Shown here: piece by piece, positions 55,895 through 64,000 of the stretch
How positions within the stretch are numbered: the first letter of the stretch is position 1
How the letters are laid out: every line of letters starts with the position of its first letter
Assembly: GCF_020535545.1 (NCBI RefSeq)
Contig: NZ_CP084753.1
Span: forward strand, 124,001 to 188,000
Source of the DNA: Roseateles sp. XES5
GTDB taxonomy: Bacteria; Pseudomonadota; Alphaproteobacteria; Rhizobiales; Rhizobiaceae
Length of the DNA: 64,000 nucleotides
Direction of reading: 5' to 3'
Notes under the pieces: generated by a model
What the model was told of the DNA's origin: nothing
What the model saw: the letters and a program-made list of their open reading frames with translations, nothing else
The model's database searches: none
Position numbers and translations under genes: made by a program

Positions 55895-56898
55895 GCGGTA
55901 AGTCCTTCTTCGGATGCCAGTTCAAGGATGCGCGCGCCGGTCGCCTCGTCGGTGACGAGCGTGTCGAGATGGCTGCCGCGCAGGACGGAGAGGATGGAGC
56001 CGGCCTTGTTGAGCCCGCTCGCAACGCCGATCTTGGTCGGGATCGAGGCGAATTCCTCAAGGGTCAGCGAGACGAGAGCACGGTTGAGACTGTACTCGCA
56101 GACCCGGCCCCTGCCATCGAGCAAATGGGCCAGGAGTTCCGCGCTCGCACCGGAATGCTCGATGGCGTTACGGTCCGTGCTGGAAGACGGGTGCAGATCG
56201 TAATAGGTCGAGTCGGCGCTGAGGATCGAACCGATACCGACGACGGCCACCTTGGCTTCCCGCGCCCGCTGGAAGACATCCGCGACGGAGCGCATGTTCA
56301 TCAGCATCGCGCGCTGCGCGGCATCGTCGGCGAAGAGTGGCGCATGGATCTGGTAGGAGCGCCCGCCCAGCCGTTCGGCCATCAGCGTCGAGACGTGGTT
56401 GACGTCCGTATAGTGCTTGCCCTGGACGCAGCCCGTCGCCGGGATGACCTCGACATCGAAGCGGCGCGGCGCCTGAAGCCCCGCTACGACGGCGCCGACG
56501 CCCTTGCCGCCGGTGATGCAGATCGTGTCGCCATCGGCGATCTCTTCGATGAGCAGTCGCGCAGCCGCCTCCCCGACCGCCTGCAGGGCGGTCTGCGGAT
56601 TGTCCGAAACGGTCGGCACCACCACGGCGCGGCCGATGCCACCCAGCGCCAGAAGCCGTTCCTCCATGTCCACCAGCGGCTCGACCGGCGACTTGATCTT
56701 GATCTCGACGAGGCCGAGCTGGCGACCGCGCTTGATGAGGCGGTTGACGGTGGCGTGCGAGATGCCGAGCTGGTCGGCGATCTGCGCCTGCGTCAGGCCT
56801 TCCAGGAAGTGCAGGACGAGCGCCTGGTGCATCTGGCGGGCGATGACGATCTCTTCGCGCGGGGCGCTCGTGCGGGGCTTCAGTTTGGCGATCGGCAT
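55891..56898 (-). CDS. SorC/DeoR family transcriptional regulator
   Basis: 335 residues. An N-terminal HTH (GLTQAQIADQLGISHATVNRLIKRGRQLGLVEI, about 33-66) is followed by the SorC sugar-phosphate-binding domain (VGEAAARLLIEEIADGDTICITGGKG, VAVVGIGSIL, GRVCEYSLN). The family includes LsrR, DeoR-type SorC and EryD, all controlling sugar or polyol operons and binding phosphorylated intermediates. It starts 1 base after the permease stop, inside the operon it likely controls. The two palindromes upstream of the first gene are candidate targets. Confidence 0.88.
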   Translation of the reverse strand: MPIAKLKPRTSAPREEIVIARQMHQALVLHFLEGLTQAQIADQLGISHATVNRLIKRGRQLGLVEIKIKSPVEPLVDMEERLLALGGIGRAVVVPTVSDNPQTALQAVGEAAARLLIEEIADGDTICITGGKGVGAVVAGLQAPRRFDVEVIPATGCVQGKHYTDVNHVSTLMAERLGGRSYQIHAPLFADDAAQRAMLMNMRSVADVFQRAREAKVAVVGIGSILSADSTYYDLHPSSSTDRNAIEHSGASAELLAHLLDGRGRVCEYSLNRALVSLTLEEFASIPTKIGVASGLNKAGSILSVLRGSHLDTLVTDEATGARILELASEEGLTA

Positions 56899-56899
56899 G

Positions 56900-57889
56900 T
56901 CAGGCGGCCTTCCGCTTGTGCAGGAAATGGTCGATGGAAACGGCGGCGAGCAGAATGCAGCCCTTGATCATGTCCTGCCAATAGACCGAGACGTTGAGCA
57001 GGATCAGCGACGAGGTGACGAGCGAGAGCAGCGCCATGCCGAGGATGGCCCCGAGGATCGTGCCCGAGCCGCCGCTGAGCGAGGCCCCGCCGATGACCGC
57101 CGCGGCGATGATGTTCAGCTCCATGCCGACGCCGAAGGTGGGCGTCGCCGCGCCGAAGCGGGACATGTAGATGACGCCTGCGACCCCGGCGAGCGTCGAG
57201 CACAGCACCGTCACCCAGAACTTCACCTGGTTGGTCTTGATGCCGGAATAGAGCGCGGCCTTCTCGTTGCTGCCGGTATAGAACACCTTGCGGAAGGCGG
57301 TCGCCCGGCGCAGCAGGAAATCGAACAGCACGACGACGGCGACGAAGATCAGGATGACATAGGGAACGCCGTAGAAGGTGCCCTGCCCCACCGCCTTGAA
57401 GCCGGCCGGCAGCGTGAAGAGCGAGAGCGGCGTGCCCTTGGTGATGATGAGGCAAAGGCCGCGCACGATCACCATCGCCGCCAGCGACGTGATGAAATGG
57501 TTGAGGCCGACGACCGTCACGAAGAAGCCCATGATGCCGCCGATGGCGCTGCTGGCGGCAATGCCGGCGAGCGATGCCGTCCAGGGGTCGAGGCCGGCAA
57601 GAAAGAGCGAACCCGACAGCACCATGGCGAAGCAGACGACGGAGCCGACCGCCAAGTCGATGCCGCCGACGATCAGCAGGATCGTCATGCCGACGACGAC
57701 GATCCCCTCCACCGAAAAGCTCATCAGCATGGCGCGGAAGTTGCCGAGCGTCAGGAAGTGCGGCGAGGCGAAGGTCATGATCACGCCGATGGCGAGGATG
57801 ATCGCGATCAGCCCGGCTTCCCGCATCGTGCCGAAGCGCTTGATGGACGATGTTTTCGGCGCAGCCGCCGCCATCGTGTCGATTGCCAT
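56900..57889 (-). CDS. ABC sugar transporter permease, RbsC family
   Basis: 329 residues from the ATG at 57889 (GGAGAG 7 bases upstream; ATG 57904 is an alternative). About nine or ten membrane segments; TLGNFRAMLMSFSVEGIVVVGMTILLIVGGIDLAVGS and VIGGASLSGGSGTILGAILG are the family hallmarks. One gene serves as homodimeric channel, as in ribose-type importers. It lies 22 bases downstream of the ATPase stop. Confidence 0.9.
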   Translation of the reverse strand: MAIDTMAAAAPKTSSIKRFGTMREAGLIAIILAIGVIMTFASPHFLTLGNFRAMLMSFSVEGIVVVGMTILLIVGGIDLAVGSVVCFAMVLSGSLFLAGLDPWTASLAGIAASSAIGGIMGFFVTVVGLNHFITSLAAMVIVRGLCLIITKGTPLSLFTLPAGFKAVGQGTFYGVPYVILIFVAVVVLFDFLLRRATAFRKVFYTGSNEKAALYSGIKTNQVKFWVTVLCSTLAGVAGVIYMSRFGAATPTFGVGMELNIIAAAVIGGASLSGGSGTILGAILGMALLSLVTSSLILLNVSVYWQDMIKGCILLAAVSIDHFLHKRKAA

Positions 57890-57911
57890 TTCCCTCTCTC
57901 CCATTTTCTTC

Positions 57912-59438
57912 TCACGCGGCATGATGGGCCGCCTGCGCCGCGCCGAGCCCCGAGGCAAGGCGGATGACGGCTTCTTCCGACATCTCGTCCGCGCCCAGTT
58001 CCCCTGCGATCTGCCCTTCCCGCACGACCAGCACGCGGTCGGCAAGGCCCAGCAGTTCCGGCATTTCCGATGATATGACGACGATACCGATGCCCGAGCG
58101 CGCCAGGTCGCGCAACAGGCGGTGAATTTCCGTCTTGGCGCCGACATCGATGCCGCGCGTCGGCTCGTCCATCAGGATGACCTTCGGCTTCACCGCCAGC
58201 TGCTTGGCGATCGCCACCTTCTGCTGGTTGCCGCCGGACAGCGACTTGACGGGCGCTTCGATGCCGCCCATGCGAACGGCGAGCCGCTTTGCGAAATCCT
58301 CCGCAAGCGCCGCCTCGGCGCGGCTGTCGAGCAGACCCGCGGCATTGGTGAGCGCCTTGAGGTCCAGCACGGAAATGTTCTGCGCGATGGACATGTCGAG
58401 AAAGACGCCGGACCCCTTGCGGTCCTCGGAGAGATAGACGATGCCCGCCTTCACGGCATCGGCATAGGACGCGATCTTCCGGGGCGCGCCATGCAGGCGC
58501 ACCGTGCCCGTGACATGCGAGCGCAGGCCGCAGATGCCTTCGGCGATCTCCGTGCGGCCGGAGCCGATCAGGCCGCCGATCCCCAGGATCTCGCCTTTTC
58601 GTAAGCTGAAGCTGACATTCTGGAAGCGCACGCCGTCGCCGAGACCATCGACATCGAGGATCGTTTCGCCGCTGGCTTCCTGCGGGTCGAGCTTTGCCGG
58701 ATAGAGCTGCGTGATCTCACGGCCCACCATGCGGCGCACCACGTCGTCGGGCGTCACGTCGGCGATGCGGTCTGTGCAGACGTAGCGGCCGTCGCGGAAG
58801 ACGGTTACCCGGTCGCACAGGCTGAAAATCTCGGCCATGCGGTGGCTGATATAGATGATCGAGATACCATTCGCCTTGAGGTCGCGAATGATCGCAAAGA
58901 GTTGCTGCGCCTCGGTTTCGGTCAGCGCGGCGGTCGGCTCGTCGAGGATCAGCACGCGGCAATCGAGCGTCAGGGCCTTGGCGATCTCGACAAGCTGCTG
59001 GCTGGAGATCGGCAGGTCCGCCACCTTGCGGCGGACATCGATGGCGGCAAGGCGGTTCATAACGGCCTGCGCGTCGCGTTCCAGCGCACGGTAGTTCATG
59101 AAGGGCGAGCGGCGGCGGTTGGTGGCTGCCATGAACATGTTTTCGGCGACCGTCGCGTCCGGGCAGAGCGCGATTTCCTGATGCACGAGGCCGATGCCGA
59201 GCGACTGGGCGGCGGCCGGAGACGCGATGCGGACCGGCTTGCCGTCGACGCGGATTTCGCCCTCGGTCGGCTGCAGCACGCCCGCGATGATGTTCATTAG
59301 CGTCGACTTGCCGGCGCCGTTCTCGCCGCAGAGCGCGTGAATCTCGCCGCGCTCGAGCGTGAAGCCGACATCCGTCAACGCCTTCACCGCCCCGAAATGC
59401 TTGGTCACGCCATGAATGGTGAGCACCGGCTCCGCCAT
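57912..59438 (-). CDS. ABC sugar transporter double ATPase, RbsA family
   Basis: 508 residues from the ATG at 59438, 6 bases after GGAGG. Two ATPase domains: the first has Walker [10 protein letters not shown] and Walker [12 protein letters not shown]; the second has a degenerate Walker A ([10 protein letters not shown]) but a canonical signature [15 protein letters not shown] and [14 protein letters not shown]. This is typical of ribose/xylose/erythritol-type importers. It powers the permease encoded next. Confidence 0.93.
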   Translation of the reverse strand: MAEPVLTIHGVTKHFGAVKALTDVGFTLERGEIHALCGENGAGKSTLMNIIAGVLQPTEGEIRVDGKPVRIASPAAAQSLGIGLVHQEIALCPDATVAENMFMAATNRRRSPFMNYRALERDAQAVMNRLAAIDVRRKVADLPISSQQLVEIAKALTLDCRVLILDEPTAALTETEAQQLFAIIRDLKANGISIIYISHRMAEIFSLCDRVTVFRDGRYVCTDRIADVTPDDVVRRMVGREITQLYPAKLDPQEASGETILDVDGLGDGVRFQNVSFSLRKGEILGIGGLIGSGRTEIAEGICGLRSHVTGTVRLHGAPRKIASYADAVKAGIVYLSEDRKGSGVFLDMSIAQNISVLDLKALTNAAGLLDSRAEAALAEDFAKRLAVRMGGIEAPVKSLSGGNQQKVAIAKQLAVKPKVILMDEPTRGIDVGAKTEIHRLLRDLARSGIGIVVISSEMPELLGLADRVLVVREGQIAGELGADEMSEEAVIRLASGLGAAQAAHHAA

Positions 59439-59460
59439 CGTCATCCTCCGTCCTTCCGGG

Positions 59461-59488
59461 GCCATCCGCGCCACAGGACGCGGATGGC
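59461..59488 (-). promoter_or_regulatory. Intercistronic hairpin after the sugar-binding-protein gene
   Basis: GCCATCCGCG, 8-base loop, CGCGGATGGC: a perfect 10-bp stem 14 bases beyond the binding-protein stop and 22 bases before the ATPase start. No T run. It probably raises binding-protein expression relative to the membrane subunits. Confidence 0.65.
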
Positions 59489-59502
59489 ATTCGCTTGGGA
59501 GC

Positions 59503-60531
59503 TTACTCCTCGATACCCTTGGTGCCGCGGCGCTTCAGGTACTTGTCCCAGTAGAAGTCGTCGGCGTTTTCAGCCGTGACGATGGACAGGCCATTGTCGA
59601 CCACCGGAATGCTCATCGGATTGAAGCCCGAACGCTTGGCGTCGTTCATCGGGTCGATGAGTTCCGGGTGCTTGGCGAGCCACAGCAGCATGAAGCCCAT
59701 GTAACCCTGCATGCCCTGGTTCGGGTTGATCGAGCCGAAAACCTCGCCGGCCTTGATCATGTCGAGGATGTTGGCGTTGACGTCCGCGCACATGACGAGG
59801 ACCTTGCCGCCCGCTTCCTTGTTGGCCTGCGCCGCGCCGATGGCCGAGTTGGCTTCCGGCATGAAGACCGCACCGAGGTTCGGATTGGCCTGGATGAGGC
59901 TGGAAAGCCCCTGATAGGCCTTGGTCGGATCCTGGTTCGAGGCGGCGCGGCCGACGAGCTTCATGTCCGGCCACTTCTCTTCCATGCGGGCGATGAAGGC
60001 GGCGATGCGCTTGTCGTGGTTGTCCTGGCCTGGATTTTCGAGCACCGCATATTCGCCCTTGCCGCCCATCTTCTCGGCGATCGCATCGGCCGCATAGGTG
60101 CCTTCGCGGGTATTGTCCGAGGTGATGAAGGAAACGCGCTTGGAAAGCGGCGAGTCTGCGGCGAAGGTCACGACGGCCGTGCCCTGGTCGATGGCGCGGT
60201 TGATCGGCTCGATGAACGGGTCGGAGTTCATCGGATGGACGAGGATGCCGGCCGGGTTCTGGGCCAGCGCCTGGTCGAAGGTGGCGATCTGCTTGTTCAC
60301 GTCATATTCGGGCGTGCCGGTATATTCCGTCTCGCAGCCCAGCTGCTGGCCGGCCTGCTTGAACATTTCATAGACCGGGAACCAGTATTCGACGCCCGAT
60401 ACCATGACGTTCATGACGTATTTTTCGCCCGGCTTGCAGCGGAACGGATTCTCCGTCTCGGCGGCGGCGGAGCCGGCAAAAAGCGTTGCTGCGAGGACCG
60501 CCATGGCGGTCGTGCTGAAAAAAGTGCGCAA
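59503..60531 (-). CDS. ABC sugar-binding protein, RbsB-like
   Basis: 342 residues starting at TTG 60531, which has a perfect AGGAGG 4 bases upstream; no ATG fits. Signal peptide [24 protein letters not shown], cleavage near residue 24. The periplasmic-binding fold of the ribose family follows ([68 protein letters not shown]). First gene of the leftward polyol operon. The ligand is a sugar or polyol by family; exact identity not visible. Confidence 0.9.
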   Translation of the reverse strand: MRTFFSTTAMAVLAATLFAGSAAAETENPFRCKPGEKYVMNVMVSGVEYWFPVYEMFKQAGQQLGCETEYTGTPEYDVNKQIATFDQALAQNPAGILVHPMNSDPFIEPINRAIDQGTAVVTFAADSPLSKRVSFITSDNTREGTYAADAIAEKMGGKGEYAVLENPGQDNHDKRIAAFIARMEEKWPDMKLVGRAASNQDPTKAYQGLSSLIQANPNLGAVFMPEANSAIGAAQANKEAGGKVLVMCADVNANILDMIKAGEVFGSINPNQGMQGYMGFMLLWLAKHPELIDPMNDAKRSGFNPMSIPVVDNGLSIVTAENADDFYWDKYLKRRGTKGIEE

Positions 60532-60661
60532 AAGTCCTCCTTGAGGCCGAAGCCCCTCCCAAAAAGCCCTGGGCGTCGTTTTCCAACGCCGCTGATCTCA
60601 GTGAAGACCGAACTTCCTCCTCGAAGTCCGGTATGGGCAGCTAATCGCAAAGCACATTACG

Positions 60662-60667
60662 TGTCAA
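60662..60667 (-). promoter_or_regulatory. Probable -35 box of the polyol operon
   Basis: TTGACA on the minus strand, a perfect sigma70 -35 hexamer. At 17 bases downstream there is only a weak -10 match (TTAGCT), so an activator would be expected. Two palindromes lie just upstream of it. Confidence 0.5.
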
Positions 60668-60681
60668 TATAATTCACGCGA

Positions 60682-60695
60682 TGAAATATATTTCA
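60682..60695. promoter_or_regulatory. Operator palindrome 1 of the polyol operon
   Basis: TGAAATATATTTCA, a perfect 14-bp palindrome preceded by CGCGA. It lies 15 bases upstream of the -35 box. See the second copy at 60726. Confidence 0.65.
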
Positions 60696-60725
60696 GATTG
60701 TAAGGCTGAAATCAAGGCCGCGCGA

Positions 60726-60739
60726 TGAAATATCTTTCA
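60726..60739. promoter_or_regulatory. Operator palindrome 2 of the polyol operon
   Basis: TGAAATATCTTTCA, one mismatch from the first copy and with the same CGCGA flank. The centres are 44 bases apart, about four helical turns, so two regulator dimers could bind on one DNA face. Confidence 0.65.
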
Positions 60740-60787
60740 CGCAAGGACCGTAGCAGACGACGCGCACGACGTCGCCTGCCTGTTCGT

Positions 60788-61762
60788 TCATGCCGGCTGG
60801 ACTTCGACGGTCACATGCGAGAGGGCTTCGATATGGGCGAGGCGCGCCTTGTAGTCGGACGGCGCCTTGGGCTGCGGCGAGGCAATGGAGACGATGGCCG
60901 CATGATGACCGGGACCGACCTGCCAGACATGAAGATCGGTGATGCGCTCCTCGCCGCGCTCCAGCGCCGCGCGGATATCGGCCACCAGCCCCTCCCCTTC
61001 CGGCACGGCATCGATCAAAACGCCGCCCGTCTCGCGGATGAGACCCCAGGACCAGCGCACGATCACCAGCGCGCCGACGACGCCCATGGCCGGGTCCGCC
61101 CAAAGCCAGCCGTAGCTGCGGCCAAGCAGAAGCGCGGCAATGGCCAGCACGGAGGTCAGGGCATCCGCCAGCACGTGCAGATAGGCGGCGCGCAGATTGT
61201 TGTCGCGCGTGCGGTGATCATGACCGCGATGACCGTGGCCTTGGTCATGGTCGTGGTCGTGCGGATGCGCATGGGAATGCGCAGACCCATGGTGATGGTG
61301 TCCATGATCGTCGCGCAGCAGCCAGGCGCTCAACAGGTTGACCAGAAGGCCCGCAACGGCGACCGCGATTGCCTGTTCGAAGCTGATGGCAACCGGGTTG
61401 GCGAGCCGAACGAAGCTTTCCCAGCCGATCAGAAGCGCAATCAGCGCCAGCACGATGGCGCTGGCGAAACCGGCGAGATCGCCGAGCTTGCCCGTCCCGA
61501 AGGTGAAGCGCGGGTCCCGGGCGTGGCGGCGGGCGTAGGAATAGGCGAGCGCGGCGATCAGCATGGCGCCGGCATGGGTGGACATGTGCCAGCCATCCGC
61601 GACCAGCGCCATCGAACCATAGACAGTGCCGGCGAGAATTTCCGCCGCCATCATGCTCGCCGTCAGCGCGATGACAAGCCAGACGCGGCGCTCGTTGCGA
61701 TGGTGATCGGCGCCGAGGAAGACATGGTCGTGCGTGAGGCCTGCCGTGGAATGCGTCGTCAT
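60788..61762 (-). CDS. dmeF: Cation diffusion facilitator, nickel/cobalt efflux
   Basis: 324 residues. Six membrane segments, the metal-site motifs ADGWHMSTH (TM2) and HVLADALTS (TM5), and between TM4 and TM5 a cytoplasmic loop very rich in His (residues 153-183). The C-terminal domain is of the CDF type (ITDLHVWQVGPGHHA). It exports Co2+ and Ni2+ in exchange for protons. It follows dmeR by 19 bases, the arrangement known from Rhizobium leguminosarum and Agrobacterium. Confidence 0.9.
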   Translation of the reverse strand: MTTHSTAGLTHDHVFLGADHHRNERRVWLVIALTASMMAAEILAGTVYGSMALVADGWHMSTHAGAMLIAALAYSYARRHARDPRFTFGTGKLGDLAGFASAIVLALIALLIGWESFVRLANPVAISFEQAIAVAVAGLLVNLLSAWLLRDDHGHHHHGSAHSHAHPHDHDHDQGHGHRGHDHRTRDNNLRAAYLHVLADALTSVLAIAALLLGRSYGWLWADPAMGVVGALVIVRWSWGLIRETGGVLIDAVPEGEGLVADIRAALERGEERITDLHVWQVGPGHHAAIVSIASPQPKAPSDYKARLAHIEALSHVTVEVQPA

Positions 61763-61781
61763 GGTTTCGTTCCGTCCCGCG

Positions 61782-62054
61782 CTATTTCAGATAGGTCCTG
61801 ATGACCTCGATCAGTTCCTCACCGCCCTGCCGGCGGCCAGCCTCGGTTTCAGCGCCGACAACGTGGTGGCGGAGGTGATCTTCCATCACTTCCGCCGTGA
61901 GGCCGGCCAATGCGCCCCGCACAGAGGCCAGCTGACGCAAAATCTCCGCGCACCCCGCCTCACCCTCCAGCGCACGCTCCACGCCCTCCAGCTGCCCTCT
62001 GAGGCGCCGTGTGCGGGCAATCAGCTTGTCTTTGTGGAGAATCGTATGGCTCAT
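61782..62054 (-). CDS. dmeR: RcnR/CsoR family nickel/cobalt repressor
   Basis: 90 residues, all helical. The metal ligands of RcnR are kept in place: His3, Cys35 (GEAGCAEIL), His60 and His64 (MEDHLRHHVV). It represses the dmeR-dmeF operon in the absence of Ni or Co by binding the C6 operator just upstream. Confidence 0.92.
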   Translation of the reverse strand: MSHTILHKDKLIARTRRLRGQLEGVERALEGEAGCAEILRQLASVRGALAGLTAEVMEDHLRHHVVGAETEAGRRQGGEELIEVIRTYLK

Positions 62055-62072
62055 CCGGGCTCTCGTCGCACT

Positions 62073-62096
62073 TATAATATACCCCCCTATACTATA
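62073..62096. promoter_or_regulatory. DmeR operator
   Basis: TATAATATA, six C, TATACTATA: a near-perfect palindrome around a C6/G6 tract, the recognition form known for RcnR/DmeR proteins. It starts 18 bases before the dmeR ATG, overlapping the probable promoter. Confidence 0.85.
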
Positions 62097-62141
62097 TTGG
62101 CGCGCTTTGGTGAAGACCTGGAAGCTTTTCGCCTGAAAAGA

Positions 62142-62163
62142 CTCCCCGGCCTGGACCGGGGAG
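62142..62163 (-). terminator. Terminator of the dimethylglycine dehydrogenase-like gene
   Basis: CTCCCCGG, 6-base loop, CCGGGGAG, followed on the minus strand by TCTTTTC. It lies 22 bases beyond the stop. Confidence 0.85.
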
Positions 62164-62185
62164 CGAGAGCGGGCCGGTTCCGGGA

Positions 62186-64000
62186 CTAGGCCTTCACCCG
62201 CGCAGCCGTCGGGTCGTAGAGCGGTTCAAGGTGGATCTTTGCCGGCGTCGGCTCCATGGCGACGACGAGTTCGTAACGCCCCTCAAGAAGGAAGGCGTCA
62301 TCGATGCCATCAACGCGGCGCACATAGCCGTAACCGATGTTCTTGCCGAGCGTGTAGCCGTAACCGCCGCTGGTGAGATAGCCGACGGGTTCGCCATTGC
62401 GAAGGATCGTCTCGCGACCGACCAGAACGATATCGGGATTGTCGACCGTGAAGCCGGCAAAGGCTTTCTGGCGCGGCGCGCCCTGCACGGCCTCCAATGC
62501 CTTGCGACCGAGGAAGTCGGTATCCTTGCGCAGCTTCACCGCCCAGCCGAGACCCGCATCGAAGGGCGTGTCGTTCGGCGTGATATCGGAACCCCAGGCG
62601 CGGTAGCCCTTTTCCAGCCGCAGCGATTCCAGCGCGCGATAGCCGACGGGGCGGATGCCGAAGGGTTCGCCGGCGGCCATAAGCGCATCGAAGACCGTTC
62701 CGATGGCGTCGATCGGCACATGCAGCTCCCAGCCGAGCTCACCGACATAGGTGACGCGCAACGCCCGCACCGCATGGCCCGCAATCGGGATTTCGCGCAC
62801 ATGGCCGAAGGGGAAGGCGGTATTGGAAACATCCGCGCCGGTCACGGCCGCGAGCACGTCGCGGGCCTTCGGCCCCATCAGCGACAGCGTGCCGTAGGCC
62901 TCCGTCACGTCGCGAAGCGTTGCATCGAGGCCGGCGGGGATGTGGTCGGCGATCCAGCCGAGATCGTGGGTGCGGAAGCCCGTGCCCGTGACGATGTAGA
63001 ACAGGTCATCCGCAAGGCGCGCGACCGTCAGGTCGGCCTCGATGCCGCCGCGGCTGTTGAGAAGCTGGGTATAGGTCAGCCGCCCCGCCGGTTTCCCGAC
63101 ATCGTTGGCGCAGATCCAGTCGAGCGCCTTTTGCGCATCCTGCCCCGCCATCTCGTATTTGGCGAAGGATGACTGGTCGAAGATGCCGACCACCTCGCGC
63201 ACGTGGCGGTGCTCCTCGCCGACGGCCGTAAACCAGTTCTGCCGCCCCATGGAATAGACGTCCTTCGGCTCCATTCCCGCGGGCGCGAACCAGTTCGGCC
63301 GTTCCCAGCCGAGCTTCGAGCCGAAGACCGCGCCATGCGCCTTCAGGCGCTGATAGAGCGGCGAGACGATGCGCGGACGGCCGCTCTCATATTCCTCGTG
63401 CGGAAAGGCGACCGTATAGTGTTTGCCATAAGCCTCGAGCGTGCGGTCGAGCACCCATTGCCGGTCGCGGTGCATGCCGGCAAAGCGGCGGATATCGACC
63501 ACCCAGAGATCGAGCGGCGCCTCGCCGTCGACCACCCATTGCGCCAGCACCCAGCCGGCCCCGCCCCCCGAGGCAATGCCGAAGGCGTTGAAGCCGGCGC
63601 CGACGAACATGTTGGAGCATTCCGGCGCGACACCCAGGATGAAGTTGCCGTCGGGCGTGAAGCTCTCCGGGCCGTTGATCATCTGCTTGACGCCGACCTT
63701 CTCCAGCGCCGGCACGCGGGCGATGGCTTCCACCATATGCTGCTCGAAATGGTCGAAATCGTCGTCGAAGAGCCGGAAGGCCCATTCGTCCGGCACGTCG
63801 CCGGTCGTCCAGGGCTGCGGGTTCGGCTCGTAACCACCCATCACCAGCCCGCCGACTTCTTCCTTGAAATAGGTGCGCCGGTCGGGATCGCGGATGGTCG
63901 GCGCATCCGTCGAGAGGCCTGGCACCTTTTCCGTGATGATATACTGGTGCTTCACGGGCTGCAGCGGCACGTTGATGCCCGCCATCGCCCCCACCTGCCG
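62186..64000 (-). CDS. Dimethylglycine/sarcosine dehydrogenase-like protein (5' end outside window)
   Basis: The frame is open to the right edge, so the N-terminal FAD Rossmann motif is missing; 605 residues are visible. They include the end of the DAO domain (PLQPVKHQYIITEKVPGL, NMFVGAGFNAFGIASGGGAG), the FAO_M linker (ADLWVVDIRRF-like region, YGKHYTVAFPHEEYESGRP) and a full aminomethyltransferase (GCV_T) domain that binds folate (GIFDQSSFAKYEMAG, VTYVGELGWELHVPID, ESLRLEKGYRAWGSDITPNDTP). It removes an N-methyl group and passes it to tetrahydrofolate. Dimethylglycine or sarcosine are the usual substrates. Confidence 0.88.
   Translation of the reverse strand, partial: RQVGAMAGINVPLQPVKHQYIITEKVPGLSTDAPTIRDPDRRTYFKEEVGGLVMGGYEPNPQPWTTGDVPDEWAFRLFDDDFDHFEQHMVEAIARVPALEKVGVKQMINGPESFTPDGNFILGVAPECSNMFVGAGFNAFGIASGGGAGWVLAQWVVDGEAPLDLWVVDIRRFAGMHRDRQWVLDRTLEAYGKHYTVAFPHEEYESGRPRIVSPLYQRLKAHGAVFGSKLGWERPNWFAPAGMEPKDVYSMGRQNWFTAVGEEHRHVREVVGIFDQSSFAKYEMAGQDAQKALDWICANDVGKPAGRLTYTQLLNSRGGIEADLTVARLADDLFYIVTGTGFRTHDLGWIADHIPAGLDATLRDVTEAYGTLSLMGPKARDVLAAVTGADVSNTAFPFGHVREIPIAGHAVRALRVTYVGELGWELHVPIDAIGTVFDALMAAGEPFGIRPVGYRALESLRLEKGYRAWGSDITPNDTPFDAGLGWAVKLRKDTDFLGRKALEAVQGAPRQKAFAGFTVDNPDIVLVGRETILRNGEPVGYLTSGGYGYTLGKNIGYGYVRRVDGIDDAFLLEGRYELVVAMEPTPAKIHLEPLYDPTAARVKA

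Noticed and set aside
49093..60531. Complete Lsr autoinducer-2 uptake system
   Set aside because: Kinase, SorC regulator, aldolase and ribose-type transporter resemble Lsr parts, but a GlpD-like dehydrogenase, aldo/keto reductase and GMC oxidoreductase are present, LsrG and a second permease gene are absent, and the aldolase alone does not prove the substrate.

Overview
The window is GC-rich, densely coded DNA of a chromosome or chromid from an alphaproteobacterium, most likely a member of the Rhizobiaceae (Rhizobium/Agrobacterium/Ensifer/Shinella type). The evidence is gene content rather than any marker gene: a dmeR-dmeF nickel/cobalt pair with its C6 operator, many ABC uptake operons each with a local regulator, divergent katG/oxyR, and an erythritol-locus-like sugar operon. 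I saw no rRNA, tRNA, CRISPR, insertion sequence or phage gene.

Left part (1-13.4 kb). A truncated GH20 hexosaminidase converges on a YczE-like membrane protein and an adenine-deaminase-family amidohydrolase, the latter divergent from a LysR regulator. Next comes one long rightward operon: an XRE-cupin regulator, a polyamine/opine-type ABC transporter (binding protein, two permeases, ATPase), an FAD amine oxidase, a small cupin and a two-domain flavin/4Fe-4S oxidoreductase of the trimethylamine dehydrogenase class. It reads as uptake and oxidative N-dealkylation of an amine of unknown identity.

Middle part (13.4-37.2 kb). katG and oxyR are divergent. Beside oxyR lies a 2269-residue protein made almost entirely of about 276 eight-residue repeats (consensus S/T-x-x-Q-I-x-x-L) with a higher order of about 80 residues, convergent with a membrane diguanylate cyclase. 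Then six tightly coupled genes form a candidate biosynthetic cluster: FabH/OleA-like ketosynthase, OleD-like reductase, metallo-beta-lactamase-fold hydrolase, F390-synthetase-like adenylating enzyme, putative acyltransferase and Rieske oxygenase. A convergent ATP-grasp ligase may belong with them. A MerR regulator facing a glutaredoxin-MauE fusion, and a rare adenylation-carrier-membrane-acyltransferase fusion next to a LuxR regulator, complete this part.

Right part (37.2-64 kb). An agmatine-deiminase-like enzyme and an orphan PotF-like binding protein share an operon. A leftward operon encodes an NRAMP-related transporter, PxpA, a DUF1445 protein, a PxpB-PxpC fusion and a biotin carboxylase-BCCP protein, under a divergent FCD-GntR regulator with a visible operator. 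A GGDEF-EAL protein follows. Then a nine-gene leftward operon (sugar ABC transporter, SorC regulator, aldo/keto reductase, GlpD-like dehydrogenase, LsrF/FbaB-like aldolase, FGGY kinase, GMC oxidoreductase) looks like a polyol degradation pathway, with two palindromes at its promoter. dmeR-dmeF and the C-terminal part of a dimethylglycine/sarcosine dehydrogenase close the window.
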